Assembly: GCF_007786475.1 (NCBI RefSeq)
Contig: NZ_VNJJ01000001.1
Location: 124,001-188,000, forward strand
From: Cohnella terricola
GTDB taxonomy: Bacteria; Bacillota; Bacilli; Paenibacillales; Paenibacillaceae
Reading direction: 5' to 3'
Length of the DNA stretch: 64,000 nt
Of the stretch, positions 51,375 through 59,450 are shown one piece after another. The notes below the pieces were generated by a model. That model ran no database searches. It saw nothing but the letters and a program-made list of their open reading frames with translations, and had not been told where the DNA came from. The position numbers and the translations under genes were made by a program. Positions within the stretch are counted from its first letter, which is position 1. Each line of letters starts with the position of its first letter.

Positions 51375-52538
51375 TTATCGTGAAGACGTCTCGTCTATAG
51401 CGGCCGAGGCCAAAGTTTGGATAACCGTATTATCCATCGGCGGATTATGCAGGCCGGCGCGAACGTCCCGGTAGTACCGTTCCAAGGGCAGTTTACGGGA
51501 TAGGCTAGCGCCGCCGACGATCCGCATCGCCAGATCCACGACTTTGAGCGCGTTATTAACGGCTACGTACTTGGCCATTCCCAGCTCAGGCTTTAGGGAA
51601 GGTCTGTTCTCCGTCTCCTTGTCCCAGCGGTCCGCCGCAGCGTACAGAAGCGAGCGGGCGGTACGCAGCTCGATCTCCATCTCTCCGATCGCATGCTGTA
51701 CCGAGGGGAGGGAGGCGATCGGCTCGTTCAGATTGTTGGGCCGATAAGTACGGGCGAATTCCAATGCGAAATCACGCGCCGCTAGGGCAATTCCCATATA
51801 ACAAGCCGGGATATGCAACAGCCAGCCTCCTCCATCGTCCGCGCCTTTGCTGGAGAGGCGCATGTTTCGTGGCGCGAATACATCGTCTAACACCACATCG
51901 TGACTGCCGGTGGCGCGCATGCCGAGCGTATTCCATGTTTCCTCGACGGTTACTCGATCCGTACGTTGAACGAGGAAATCGCTCGCGCATTGTTCATCGG
52001 GGATATACGCGGTAACGACAAAACGATCGAGGATCGGCGAAAGGGTGCTGAACGTTTTGCGGCCCGTAATCCGCCATCCCCCGTCCGCAGGGACCGCCGT
52101 CGTCTCGGGCATTCCGCCGCGGCTGGGACTGCCCGTCGCCGCTTCGCTGGCAAAGGTATTGATCATCGTCCCGTCTTTCACGATAGACCGGCATAGATCG
52201 GCAAAAACGTCTTCTGGCCACTTTCGGGTCGTCCGCAAATGAAGAATCTGGCCGACATGCCATCCGACGGAAAGCGCGGTCGAACCGTCCCCGTAAGCGA
52301 GTCTTTCCTGTAAAAGAACGAGATCATAGAGCGAGAGCTCATCCCCGCCGTATTCTGTCGGAACGGTGATTTTTAAGTATCCGGCCTCGCGCAGGTCGGC
52401 AAAATTATCGAACGGGAAAGAACCCTCCGCATCGTGCAGCTCGGCCCTCTCCGCAAAACGCGTGGCTAGCCGGTCAACCTGATCGGCACGTGCCCTTTGA
52501 TCTTCGCTTCGAATATATTGATCGATTAATCGATTCAT
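51375..52538 (-). CDS. Acyl-CoA dehydrogenase-family flavoprotein
   Basis: A 387-residue FAD enzyme with the three-part fold: N-terminal helices, a central beta-barrel ([22 protein letters not shown]) and a C-terminal helical bundle ([20 protein letters not shown]). It resembles B. subtilis YdbM and related monooxygenase-like members. The position of the catalytic base Glu is not evident ([16 protein letters not shown] at the active-site loop), so it may instead be a flavin-dependent desulfurising or oxygenating relative. No electron-transfer flavoprotein is near. It is convergent with the deacetylase gene. Confidence 0.82.
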   Translation of the reverse strand: MNRLIDQYIRSEDQRARADQVDRLATRFAERAELHDAEGSFPFDNFADLREAGYLKITVPTEYGGDELSLYDLVLLQERLAYGDGSTALSVGWHVGQILHLRTTRKWPEDVFADLCRSIVKDGTMINTFASEAATGSPSRGGMPETTAVPADGGWRITGRKTFSTLSPILDRFVVTAYIPDEQCASDFLVQRTDRVTVEETWNTLGMRATGSHDVVLDDVFAPRNMRLSSKGADDGGGWLLHIPACYMGIALAARDFALEFARTYRPNNLNEPIASLPSVQHAIGEMEIELRTARSLLYAAADRWDKETENRPSLKPELGMAKYVAVNNALKVVDLAMRIVGGASLSRKLPLERYYRDVRAGLHNPPMDNTVIQTLASAAIDETSSR

Positions 52539-52658
52539 CTCTTCTGCTCTCCTTTGCTGTACATCTAGGTCGTAAAGCTGGTTGCGTTATTCGGTCGGCA
52601 ACTCCATTTTACAACAGTATCCGTAACGCAGGAAGAAACACCGCTAACTATTGTTTTC

Positions 52659-52791
52659 TAACGGAAGCAGTTGCCGTTAATTCGTTCTATCATACTCCTC
52701 TTGAATTCTAAAGGAAATAAACGCCCTTATTTGGGCCGAAACTTAGGAAAACTAACGATTCGGATGCAAATAACGGCAACTAGATCCGTTA
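52659..52791. repeat. Two solitary TAACGG-N9-CCGTTA palindromes
   Basis: TAACGG-AAGCAGTTG-CCGTTA at 52659-52679 and TAACGG-CAACTAGAT-CCGTTA at 52771-52791 have exactly the 21-bp length and arms of the palindrome in the tandem arrays at 5821 and 10337. Both are flanked by TTCTAACGG in one orientation. They occupy the 300-base intergenic region 52539-52838, which otherwise holds only AT-rich sequence and the acyl-CoA dehydrogenase promoter. Confidence 0.75.
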
Positions 52792-52838
52792 GAATCTCAA
52801 AGCGGCAATTAATGATGAAATAGAGGCTGTGGCAGCCG

Positions 52839-53540
52839 TTAAATACCATCGCTCTGATACAGCTTAAACGTACGATATCTCTGGTTCCCGCTGGCCACGA
52901 CGAGCAATTGTTTGTTGATCAGTTGACGAAGATGTTCTCTGGTGCGGCGTTCTGTTAACTGTAGATGCGAAGAAAGCTCGCGAGGCGTGAAGGGACGAAC
53001 AAGTCTGCGGGCAAAGCGCAGTGTTTCCGCTTCGGCCCAATTCAGTTTGGATCTCATGCCTGCGGATAGGAACTTCCCCACGAAAGCAAGCGTTAGTTGC
53101 TTACAGACGCTGGGGTCGTCTCTTATGGATAAGAAAGCGATGGGAAGGAATAACCAACCGTCAAGGGAAAGCAATGCTTGTTTCAAACATAGATCCTTAA
53201 ATCGGGCAGTCTCGATGTCTCTGGCATGGGTTCGATAATCTTGGATTTCGATGCATCCCATAACACCGCTGGGCATATAGGCCAAATCCAGGTAGCGGCA
53301 ACCATTGTTCAAGTCGCGAACCTACTCGGGATACAAATGGTCCAGATTTCCTATGGCAGGGAACCAGATCGAGCGCAAATACAATACAGTCCCGTAGCTT
53401 AGTCCTTTTTCAAGACGTTCTCGCCTTCTCGGATTTTTCTCATTGGCAATCTGATTGGACAGCCATCGATCATATACTTCATCGAACGCGCTCATCATAT
53501 CCTCCGAATCTGGCGGAAGAATACAAAAAGCCGCTTTCAT
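52839..53540 (-). pseudogene. Regulator-like protein interrupted by an in-frame amber codon
   Basis: One reading frame of 234 codons is broken by a single TAG at 53322-53324 (context LYPE-stop-VRDLNNG). Upstream of the stop are 72 codons (MKAAFCILPPDSEDMMSAFD onward), downstream 160 codons in the same frame. That part includes AYMPSGVMGCIEIQDYRTHARD and a C-terminal winged helix (FTPRELSSHLQLTERRTREHL). The two parts together read as one known Paenibacillus-type protein: a nuclease-like N-terminal region plus an HTH. TGG (Trp) to TAG is the simplest cause. Function is unknown beyond the likely DNA-binding end. Confidence 0.75.
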
Positions 53541-53654
53541 ACGAGAGGCTCCATAGAGCGGTTCGTATCAAAGCGGCATGTGCTTCACGCCTTTTATTTG
53601 ACATCAATCTATCATATTGCATAGATGGAATCAAGCGAATGATATGGATAATAA

Positions 53655-54622
53655 TCAATAAATGCCGACAATCGGCCAAACGATGCCTTTCAAAAAGGCA
53701 GGATGAAACAGAATCGGGAGCGGCACGACAAGCCAAACGATGGTCCATAAGCGGCCGACCCAGGGGACTTTGGAAATCGGGCAGCCCCTTTTTTCCAACA
53801 GATGCTCGATGACAATGCCACATCCGTGTATGAAGAAATAAAGCAGAGGCATCCCATAGCCTTGCCGGACGGGCAAACTAATGGCCAGCTCATGTAGAAT
53901 TCCCGAAAAGAGAAACGACGCGAATGCCGCGCTATTTTTGCCGATCAACCCCGCCAACGGGCGATATACGCCGAGCGACGTCATTTCCGAGAATGCAAGA
54001 TTCCAGCGCCGACTCCAAAATTCATTCAGGCTTCTCGATTGGAACGGATTGCGGAATAAGGGTTGGCAATCGAATCCGGCTTTCCTCCACAGTCCTGCCC
54101 CGATATTCAAAAGGCCGAAATGCCCAATCAAGCTCAGACCTGCTAATAGAAACCCGCTAGCACAGATCCGACCGACAATTGGATTCCAATCCCATTGAGC
54201 GGCCCAATGCCAGGTTAGCCAAGAGAGGGTAACCATTCCAATGCCGATCAAAAGGCGAACAAATCCTAATCGGATCAACTTGCCGCCGTCGTATGGCTTG
54301 TCCTTCCGCTTCGCGAATACATATGGCCGCATTCCGATCCAACAGTGGAAGGCTATCCAACGGAGCAAGGGCAGCTTGCGCGGATCCCTGATCAGGCATT
54401 CCATATAAACGACGGATTTCATCGTGTATAACAAAACGACGATGATCACAATCATCCGAATACCCGCAGGTTGTGCCAATAGGAGGCAATCGGCGAGCGC
54501 GATCGAGCAGGCAGATATCGTCCAGACGAGGAATCGTTTGGCGACGGGCGAAGGCAACGAAGCGATGTAATACCAAGTAGCGGGAGGCCTACGCAGATTA
54601 GCAAAATATAAACGGACATCAT
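53655..54622 (-). CDS. Wax-synthase/MBOAT-like membrane O-acyltransferase, probable 5' frameshift
   Basis: Integral membrane protein of about 320 residues with eight helices. RSLNEFWSRRWNLAFSEMT and FLFSGILHELAISL are the two signatures of the wax-synthase-like branch; the His of SGILHEL is the presumed catalytic base. The ATG at 54622 overlaps the upstream stop (ATGA), has AGGGGG before it and starts a good membrane helix (MMSVYILLICVGLPLLG). That frame, however, closes after 57 codons, and the conserved protein continues in another frame from about 54575. The open frame from GTG 54638 gives an unlikely polar start. A frameshift near 54541-54575, real or sequencing, is inferred. Confidence 0.75.
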
Positions 54623-55062
54623 GGTAGCCCCCTGGCACCGATAAGAGCAGCTCCGCCGAACACGAGCGTAAAGTAAGCGAAACATAGGGTCAGCGCCCAC
54701 TCCCCGTAACGATAAATCCCGCTGCTTGGTAAACCTTTTTTGTCGAAGTAAAAGAATTGGATGCCTAATCGAGCTCCCCAATAAAGCGCAATGAAGAGGT
54801 TAACGGCTATGGACAGTTCCGTGCCGTCTGCCAGTTTCGGAGCCAGGAAGATGGACAAGACGGAAAAAAACAGATTCGTGCAGAAAATGTAAGCCGCATA
54901 CGTCCAAAATATTTGCCTTGTCAAAAGACGAACGTTCGACAACTCGCTGCGCCATTGCAGCAAATAAGGGACGGCCAAGCTTCCAAGCGCCACTCCAAGC
55001 TGCATGATTCCCGCCAGTCGGATCAGGTCCGGCCATACGTTCAATATCTGGCTCATGTTCAT
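54619..55062 (-). CDS. Hypothetical membrane protein, 147 residues
   Basis: Four predicted helices (LAGIMQLGVALGSLAVPYLL, IFWTYAAYIFCTNLFFSVLS, LSIAVNLFIALYWGARLGIQ and LTLCFAYFTLVFGGAALIG). No family recognised. It overlaps the acyltransferase start by four bases, so it is its translational partner and possibly supplies or positions its substrate in the membrane (inference). Confidence 0.8.
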   Translation of the reverse strand: MNMSQILNVWPDLIRLAGIMQLGVALGSLAVPYLLQWRSELSNVRLLTRQIFWTYAAYIFCTNLFFSVLSIFLAPKLADGTELSIAVNLFIALYWGARLGIQFFYFDKKGLPSSGIYRYGEWALTLCFAYFTLVFGGAALIGARGLP

Positions 55063-55140
55063 TCCCCCTCTTCAAGCTTTAGGATCATTGTACCGGCTTA
55101 GATCCTTTGCGTTCAGTTCCAACTTCTATGGAAGCATGCC

Positions 55141-55170
55141 AAAAAGAGGTACTACGCCGCATAGTACCTC
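55141..55170 (-). terminator. Second minus-strand terminator behind SRPBCC gene
   Basis: On the minus strand GAGGTACTA and TAGTACCTC form a perfect 9-bp stem with a 7-base loop, followed by TTTTT. It lies 35 bases beyond the first terminator. Confidence 0.7.
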
Positions 55171-55204
55171 CAGTTATGAATAAGGCGGTTACTCTCCATT
55201 TCAA

Positions 55205-55231
55205 TAAAAAAAAGCCCAAGTGGGCTTTTTG
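55205..55231. terminator. Intrinsic terminator after SRPBCC gene
   Basis: AAAAGCCCA and TGGGCTTTT pair around AG, with T-runs on both strands; it closes the ArsR-SRPBCC operon. Confidence 0.8.
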
Positions 55232-55254
55232 ATTTAAATAGACGGTATGTTTCC

Positions 55255-55773
55255 TTACTTGATCTCGTTCAAGCGCTCTTCCAAACGATCCCAAGTTTCG
55301 GTGATACCTTGCAGCATGCCCATGTCCATGACGGTCTTGAGAGCTTCCGCGGACACGTATAGAGAGTGGCTGATCAACTTGGTTTGGCCATCCAGATCGA
55401 TGAATTCCATCGTGACCTCGGTCGATGGCAAATTCTCATTGATATTGCCTTCGGCATCCGAGAAGTAATCCGTATAGACGATCGTCTCCGGCTCGATAAT
55501 TTCTTTGTATACGCCTTTGCCCCAAGCTTCCATTCCGTAAAATTGGCCTAGGTTCGGATCGATGCATTTCATGCAATAGTGCCAGACGCCGCCCGGCTTA
55601 AAATCGACGATGCAAACCGGAAGCTCCCAGCCTCTTGGTCCCCACCACATTTTGAGATGCTCAGGCTCTTTGAACATCTTGAATACGAGTTCACGCGGCG
55701 CGTCGAATACTCGCTCGAGCACCAGCACCCGATTATCGTTCTCTACTCTTGAAACCATTGCATTGTTTGACAT
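55255..55773 (-). CDS. SRPBCC protein (AHSA1 family)
   Basis: A 172-residue START-like lipid/ligand-binding fold. Typical motifs are RVFDAPRELVFKMFKEPEHL, MWWGPRGWELPV and the final ITETWDRLEERL helix. AHSA1-type proteins are regularly encoded beside ArsR regulators, as here, and bind hydrophobic ligands; several relatives carry out no known reaction. It is 46 bases downstream of arsR. Confidence 0.9.
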   Translation of the reverse strand: MSNNAMVSRVENDNRVLVLERVFDAPRELVFKMFKEPEHLKMWWGPRGWELPVCIVDFKPGGVWHYCMKCIDPNLGQFYGMEAWGKGVYKEIIEPETIVYTDYFSDAEGNINENLPSTEVTMEFIDLDGQTKLISHSLYVSAEALKTVMDMGMLQGITETWDRLEERLNEIK

Positions 55774-55819
55774 TACAACTCCTCCTCATTTTCATGACTA
55801 ATCGTATGCCGTCCTCACA

Positions 55820-56146
55820 TCAATTCAACGGTTTTTTGCCCTGTAATACTTGGAGATAATCGTCCAACTGATCCAACCGGTTTTCCCACAATCGTCTGTA
55901 AGAGTTAAGCCACGTATCCAGTTCTTGAAGCGGTTCGGGCCTTAGCTGATATATCCGCCGATTTGCCATCGGTTGAACCTCGACGAGTCCGGAATCGCAA
56001 AGTACGCGAAGATGTTTAGAGGTTTGGGGCTGGTTCAGTTCCAGCTTCTCCGCGATTTTCCCGACCGTAAGCGGTCCGTTCAACAGTAGGTCGACGATAT
56101 TCAGGCGGTTGGGCTCAGCAAGAGCGCTGAAAGTCTGCGCGTTCAT
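55820..56146 (-). CDS. ArsR-family regulator
   Basis: A 108-residue winged-helix repressor: MNAQTFSALAEPNRLNIVDL, recognition helix LNQPQTSKHLRVLCDSGLVE and wing NRRIYQLRPEPL. ATG 56146 follows GGAGAGG with 8-base spacing; an upstream ATG is in frame but has no RBS. The CxC metal box of ArsR/SmtB sensors is absent, so it responds to something else, probably in concert with the SRPBCC protein encoded next to it. Confidence 0.9.
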   Translation of the reverse strand: MNAQTFSALAEPNRLNIVDLLLNGPLTVGKIAEKLELNQPQTSKHLRVLCDSGLVEVQPMANRRIYQLRPEPLQELDTWLNSYRRLWENRLDQLDDYLQVLQGKKPLN

Positions 56147-56389
56147 GGTGGATCCTCTCCCAACATTTGTTTTTCGTCCGGTATTCATTTTCATAACCGC
56201 TTGTTGCTATACCCAAAGATCACCTCAGTTTTTCCAAAAGGAACTTGCTGTAACCTGTTGTCGATAACAATATACCATACAGGGAATATTCCTGTAAAGG
56301 AATATTTAGAAGATGGGAAGGAGCTCGTCTATTTTCTGCGAGCCGCTAATATGTGAATTCGTGAATAAATTCGTCTATCTAATGAGGAG

Positions 56390-56459
56390 TAGCGGCTCTC
56401 CGGTCCGTTAGCGTGCGGAAATGCTTCATTTTGGCAAATAGCGCTTTATGGGTCCGTTA
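56390..56459. repeat. Two diverged copies of the 21-bp palindrome
   Basis: TAGCGG-CTCTCCGGT-CCGTTA (56390-56410) and TAGCGC-TTTATGGGT-CCGTTA (56439-56459) keep the 6-9-6 layout of the dispersed repeat, with one or two arm mismatches, 49 bases apart. They lie in the 441-base gap 56147-56587, where no gene is seen. Confidence 0.55.
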
Positions 56460-56587
56460 GTAGGGTTCGTGCATCAAAGCGGCATGTTATTCATGACCAC
56501 TTTTCGGTCCACGTCTAGTTAAGATAAGATGGTAACAAAAGGCAAGAAAAATGGTTCGAAACGAGTAAACGACGGAGGATGATGAAA

Positions 56588-57025
56588 ATGATGAAACCGC
56601 GAATTACCGTGATTACTTTAGGAGTCGACGATCTGGATAGAGCTTTGGCGTTCTATCGGGACGGATTGGGATTGCCGACGGAAGGAATTATCGGCACGGA
56701 GTTCGAGCATGGGGCAGTCGCTTTTTTCGACCTGCAGGCCGGCATGAAGCTCGCCATCTGGAAGCGCCGGGATTTAGCCCACGAGGCCAAAGTGCCGCTC
56801 GTATCTCCGAGTTCGACCGAAATGACGATCGGTCACAATGTCGGCAGCAAGGAGGAGGTAGACCGGATTATGGAAATCGCGAGACAAGCGGGAGCCGTCA
56901 TTACCGACCCTGCTCACGATACCTTCTGGGGAGGTTATTCCGGCCACTTCATGGATCCGGACGGCCACCTTTGGGAGATCGTCTGGAACCCGGCGTGGGA
57001 GACGAACGACGAAGTCGATGGTTGA
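56588..57025 (+). CDS. VOC-family (glyoxalase-like) protein
   Basis: A 145-residue single-domain VOC protein: ITVITLGVDDLDRALAFYRD, then EFEHGAVAFFDLQ and the terminal HFMDPDGHLWEIVWNPAW. Of several clustered ATG codons, 56588 has the best distance to CGGAGG. Metal ligands are partly present (the terminal Glu). It overlaps the convergent SGNH gene by 77 bases, unusually long, which affects the tail of that protein rather than this one. Confidence 0.87.
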   Translation: MMKPRITVITLGVDDLDRALAFYRDGLGLPTEGIIGTEFEHGAVAFFDLQAGMKLAIWKRRDLAHEAKVPLVSPSSTEMTIGHNVGSKEEVDRIMEIARQAGAVITDPAHDTFWGGYSGHFMDPDGHLWEIVWNPAWETNDEVDG

Positions 57026-57680
57026 TGGTTACGGTACTGTGCTCGTTAATATAAGGCAGCAATCCGTGCGCAAGCACCTTATGGCCGAGATTATTGGGGT
57101 GAACGGGAAATGTTCCTCCCAGCGCATCCTCGATTCGTCCGGTTCGATAACCGTCAATCAGCTCCGGCTGCCTACCGTCAATCCAACGATGGGTCGGCGC
57201 TAAAGAAACATGACATTGCTTGGCCGCTTGCGCTGTCACGCCGTTCAGAGCGGCAATTGCCTCGGTGGCGATGGAGCTCTTGGGAAAAGGGTTATATTGC
57301 GTGCATAAGACGATCGATGTTCGGCTGACGCTCCTAATCGTCTTGATCATCAAGAGTAAATCTCGTTTGTAACGGGACAGAATGTCGGCAATCATGCGTT
57401 TATCGGCCCCTTTCAGCATCGATACGCCCGCAAGGACAAGATCGTCGCCGCCCACCCAAATACTTGTCACCGTAGAGTGTCGAAGCTGTATCGGATCCAG
57501 GTTCCTCAACGCATGAAGCAGGTCCAGACTCGTCCATCCGGGATAAGCCTCAACCTGCAAGAATGCGTTTTTGTGTTGAGAATGAAGCATGCCGGCTATC
57601 CGTTGAGGATACGCTTTTGCAGGACATGTTGCTCCTACGCCGCTTGTAATCGAGTCTCCCATGGCCGTAAATACGATCAT
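56949..57680 (-). CDS. SGNH/GDSL-type hydrolase
   Basis: A 243-residue esterase-type hydrolase. Block I is GDSITSGVG with the serine nucleophile near residue 9; GGDD is the block III oxyanion region; HPNNLGH is block V with Asp/His, where Asp is replaced by Val-His-Pro as in some members. There is no signal peptide, so it is cytoplasmic. The last 25 residues (RRSSPTPGSRRSPKGGRP) are disordered and encoded opposite the VOC gene, suggesting loss of the original stop. Confidence 0.85.
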   Translation of the reverse strand: MIVFTAMGDSITSGVGATCPAKAYPQRIAGMLHSQHKNAFLQVEAYPGWTSLDLLHALRNLDPIQLRHSTVTSIWVGGDDLVLAGVSMLKGADKRMIADILSRYKRDLLLMIKTIRSVSRTSIVLCTQYNPFPKSSIATEAIAALNGVTAQAAKQCHVSLAPTHRWIDGRQPELIDGYRTGRIEDALGGTFPVHPNNLGHKVLAHGLLPYINEHSTVTINHRLRRSSPTPGSRRSPKGGRPDP

Positions 57681-57833
57681 ATAACAAATCCCCTTGTTCG
57701 TTTGTCATATGGTTACGTTATCACCCTAGTATATGGATGGTTGATGTCGCCCGTTTGTATCTTTGCACATCCAACTAATTGCATTTTTCTTTCGTTTATA
57801 TATCGGTAAATAGAATAAATGGAGGAAAGTGCT

Positions 57834-59450
57834 TTGAATGGAAAATGCTCTCGTATTTTGGTGTTGAGCCTAATAATTATCGGCTTGCTGAACTTCTCTT
57901 CGATTTCCTTGGCGGCGGACCTTGATGGCAGAGGAAGTACCGAAGCGGGTTCGTCTTCTGTCTTGACCCGCGATCATGCGATAGCCGTTCACGTGAACGG
58001 TCAAGCCGTCCGCTCGGAACATGCCGGTTATTTACGGTCGGATGGCATCTTGTACGTGTCCGTTAGGGGACTGGCGGAGGGTCTGGGCATGAAGACGGAA
58101 TGGAAACCTAAGAAGAATTTTGCTATTGTGACCACGTCCAATGAGCAAACCTTTTACTTTTCACCGAACAAGGAAAACTTCTGGTTTAACGGACAGAGAT
58201 ACGATTTGGAATTCGGCACGGAGTCGGAAGTAGACGCAGGAACCTCTGGAGATTATGTCATGATCCCGGCCTTCGCGGCAAGCAAGCTTTTCAAAGCCGA
58301 AGTCAAGTGGGATGCGCAAACGAAGCAATTGAATATCAGCAAGAAGGACGGCAACGTTCTTGCCGGTAGCGGTTCCTCATTCTTAAGGGAATGGGACGTA
58401 TGGAGCCCGGAGCCGAGTGAGTCGCTGGAGTTGGCGAAGGCGCTTTTTAAGAATGCAAAAATCGCGGACGGCAAACTGACCGTGACCGTTCCTGAGCTGC
58501 GGGATAAGCGCAATGGATTTATTGTCTTCAAGGGAACGAACGAAACGCCTCTTCAAAAAGGGAAAACCTATACCTATCGAATTGGCGATACGAAGGCCGG
58601 CAACCTATATGCCTACAGAACCGATCCCAAAGGGGGAATTCTGGAAGAGTACTGGATCTGGCTCAGCCCGGGAACCCTGAAATATACTTACGGGATCTAC
58701 GGTCGCCAAGAGGCGCCCGTTCTCATTCAGAACAAACGCGGAAAGATCGTCTCCCTGGAGAGAATGAAGAAGGTGATTGCCGATGCCGGAAAAATGCTGG
58801 ATTGCGGCATAGTTGATTTTAAAAGCGGCGATTCCGTAGTCCAACTCCCTATGTACTGCGCGGCAGCCCGGTATGGCGCGGACGAACCGGGTCATACACC
58901 GCGCATTCGGCCGAAGTCTCCGCTGCCGGCAATTAATTTCGATATACCGCGAGGTCAGGAGACGCGATTGGCCGCATACTGGATGAATCAAAATGCTGCA
59001 GACGGCGAGACGGGCATGCTGTTTATCGCTCCTCGCGGGTGGAAAGTCGACACTGCGGAAGTCGGTGCCAATGGTTCCACGGGCGTTCGGCTGATAGATC
59101 CGAGAGATCCCAAGCGGCACTTGAGGATATCTACGATACCCGGATGCCAAGGTTGCGCGATCTCGGCGATTGGAACCTATTTTTCGGATCTTCGTCAATG
59201 GGCGGAAGATCAAACTTTTCCAGGATCGGATATCCCTTTTCTCGCGCAACGGAAAATCGATGCCAATACTGTCGCTTACGCTAAACCAATTTCAGAGCAG
59301 GGATATGCTGCGAATGGAATCGCTTATCAGAGGCATAGTCAAGAAGGCGGCGTGTTCGGCTCGGCAGAGCTTCAACTCGATAACGTTTCGCCAGATCTCG
59401 TCGACACGATATTGAAGTTTCTCGCCGCCCAACTTCCCTCTTGGGTTTAA
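57834..59450 (+). CDS. Secreted protein with stalk-like N-terminal domain and DUF4850
   Basis: A 538-residue exported protein. TTG at 57834 has GGAGG seven bases upstream and starts a signal peptide (LVLSLIIIGLLNFSSISLAA) with a likely cleavage after ALA-type SLAA. The first domain (about 45-165, ILYVSVRGLAEGLGMKTEW, IPAFAASKLF) is of the copper amine oxidase N-terminal type common in Paenibacillus cell-surface proteins. The C-terminal part (RGQETRLAAYWMNQNAADGE, PGCQGCAISAIGTYF) matches DUF4850 in appearance. Function unknown; cell-wall-associated by inference. Confidence 0.82.
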   Translation: MNGKCSRILVLSLIIIGLLNFSSISLAADLDGRGSTEAGSSSVLTRDHAIAVHVNGQAVRSEHAGYLRSDGILYVSVRGLAEGLGMKTEWKPKKNFAIVTTSNEQTFYFSPNKENFWFNGQRYDLEFGTESEVDAGTSGDYVMIPAFAASKLFKAEVKWDAQTKQLNISKKDGNVLAGSGSSFLREWDVWSPEPSESLELAKALFKNAKIADGKLTVTVPELRDKRNGFIVFKGTNETPLQKGKTYTYRIGDTKAGNLYAYRTDPKGGILEEYWIWLSPGTLKYTYGIYGRQEAPVLIQNKRGKIVSLERMKKVIADAGKMLDCGIVDFKSGDSVVQLPMYCAAARYGADEPGHTPRIRPKSPLPAINFDIPRGQETRLAAYWMNQNAADGETGMLFIAPRGWKVDTAEVGANGSTGVRLIDPRDPKRHLRISTIPGCQGCAISAIGTYFSDLRQWAEDQTFPGSDIPFLAQRKIDANTVAYAKPISEQGYAANGIAYQRHSQEGGVFGSAELQLDNVSPDLVDTILKFLAAQLPSWV

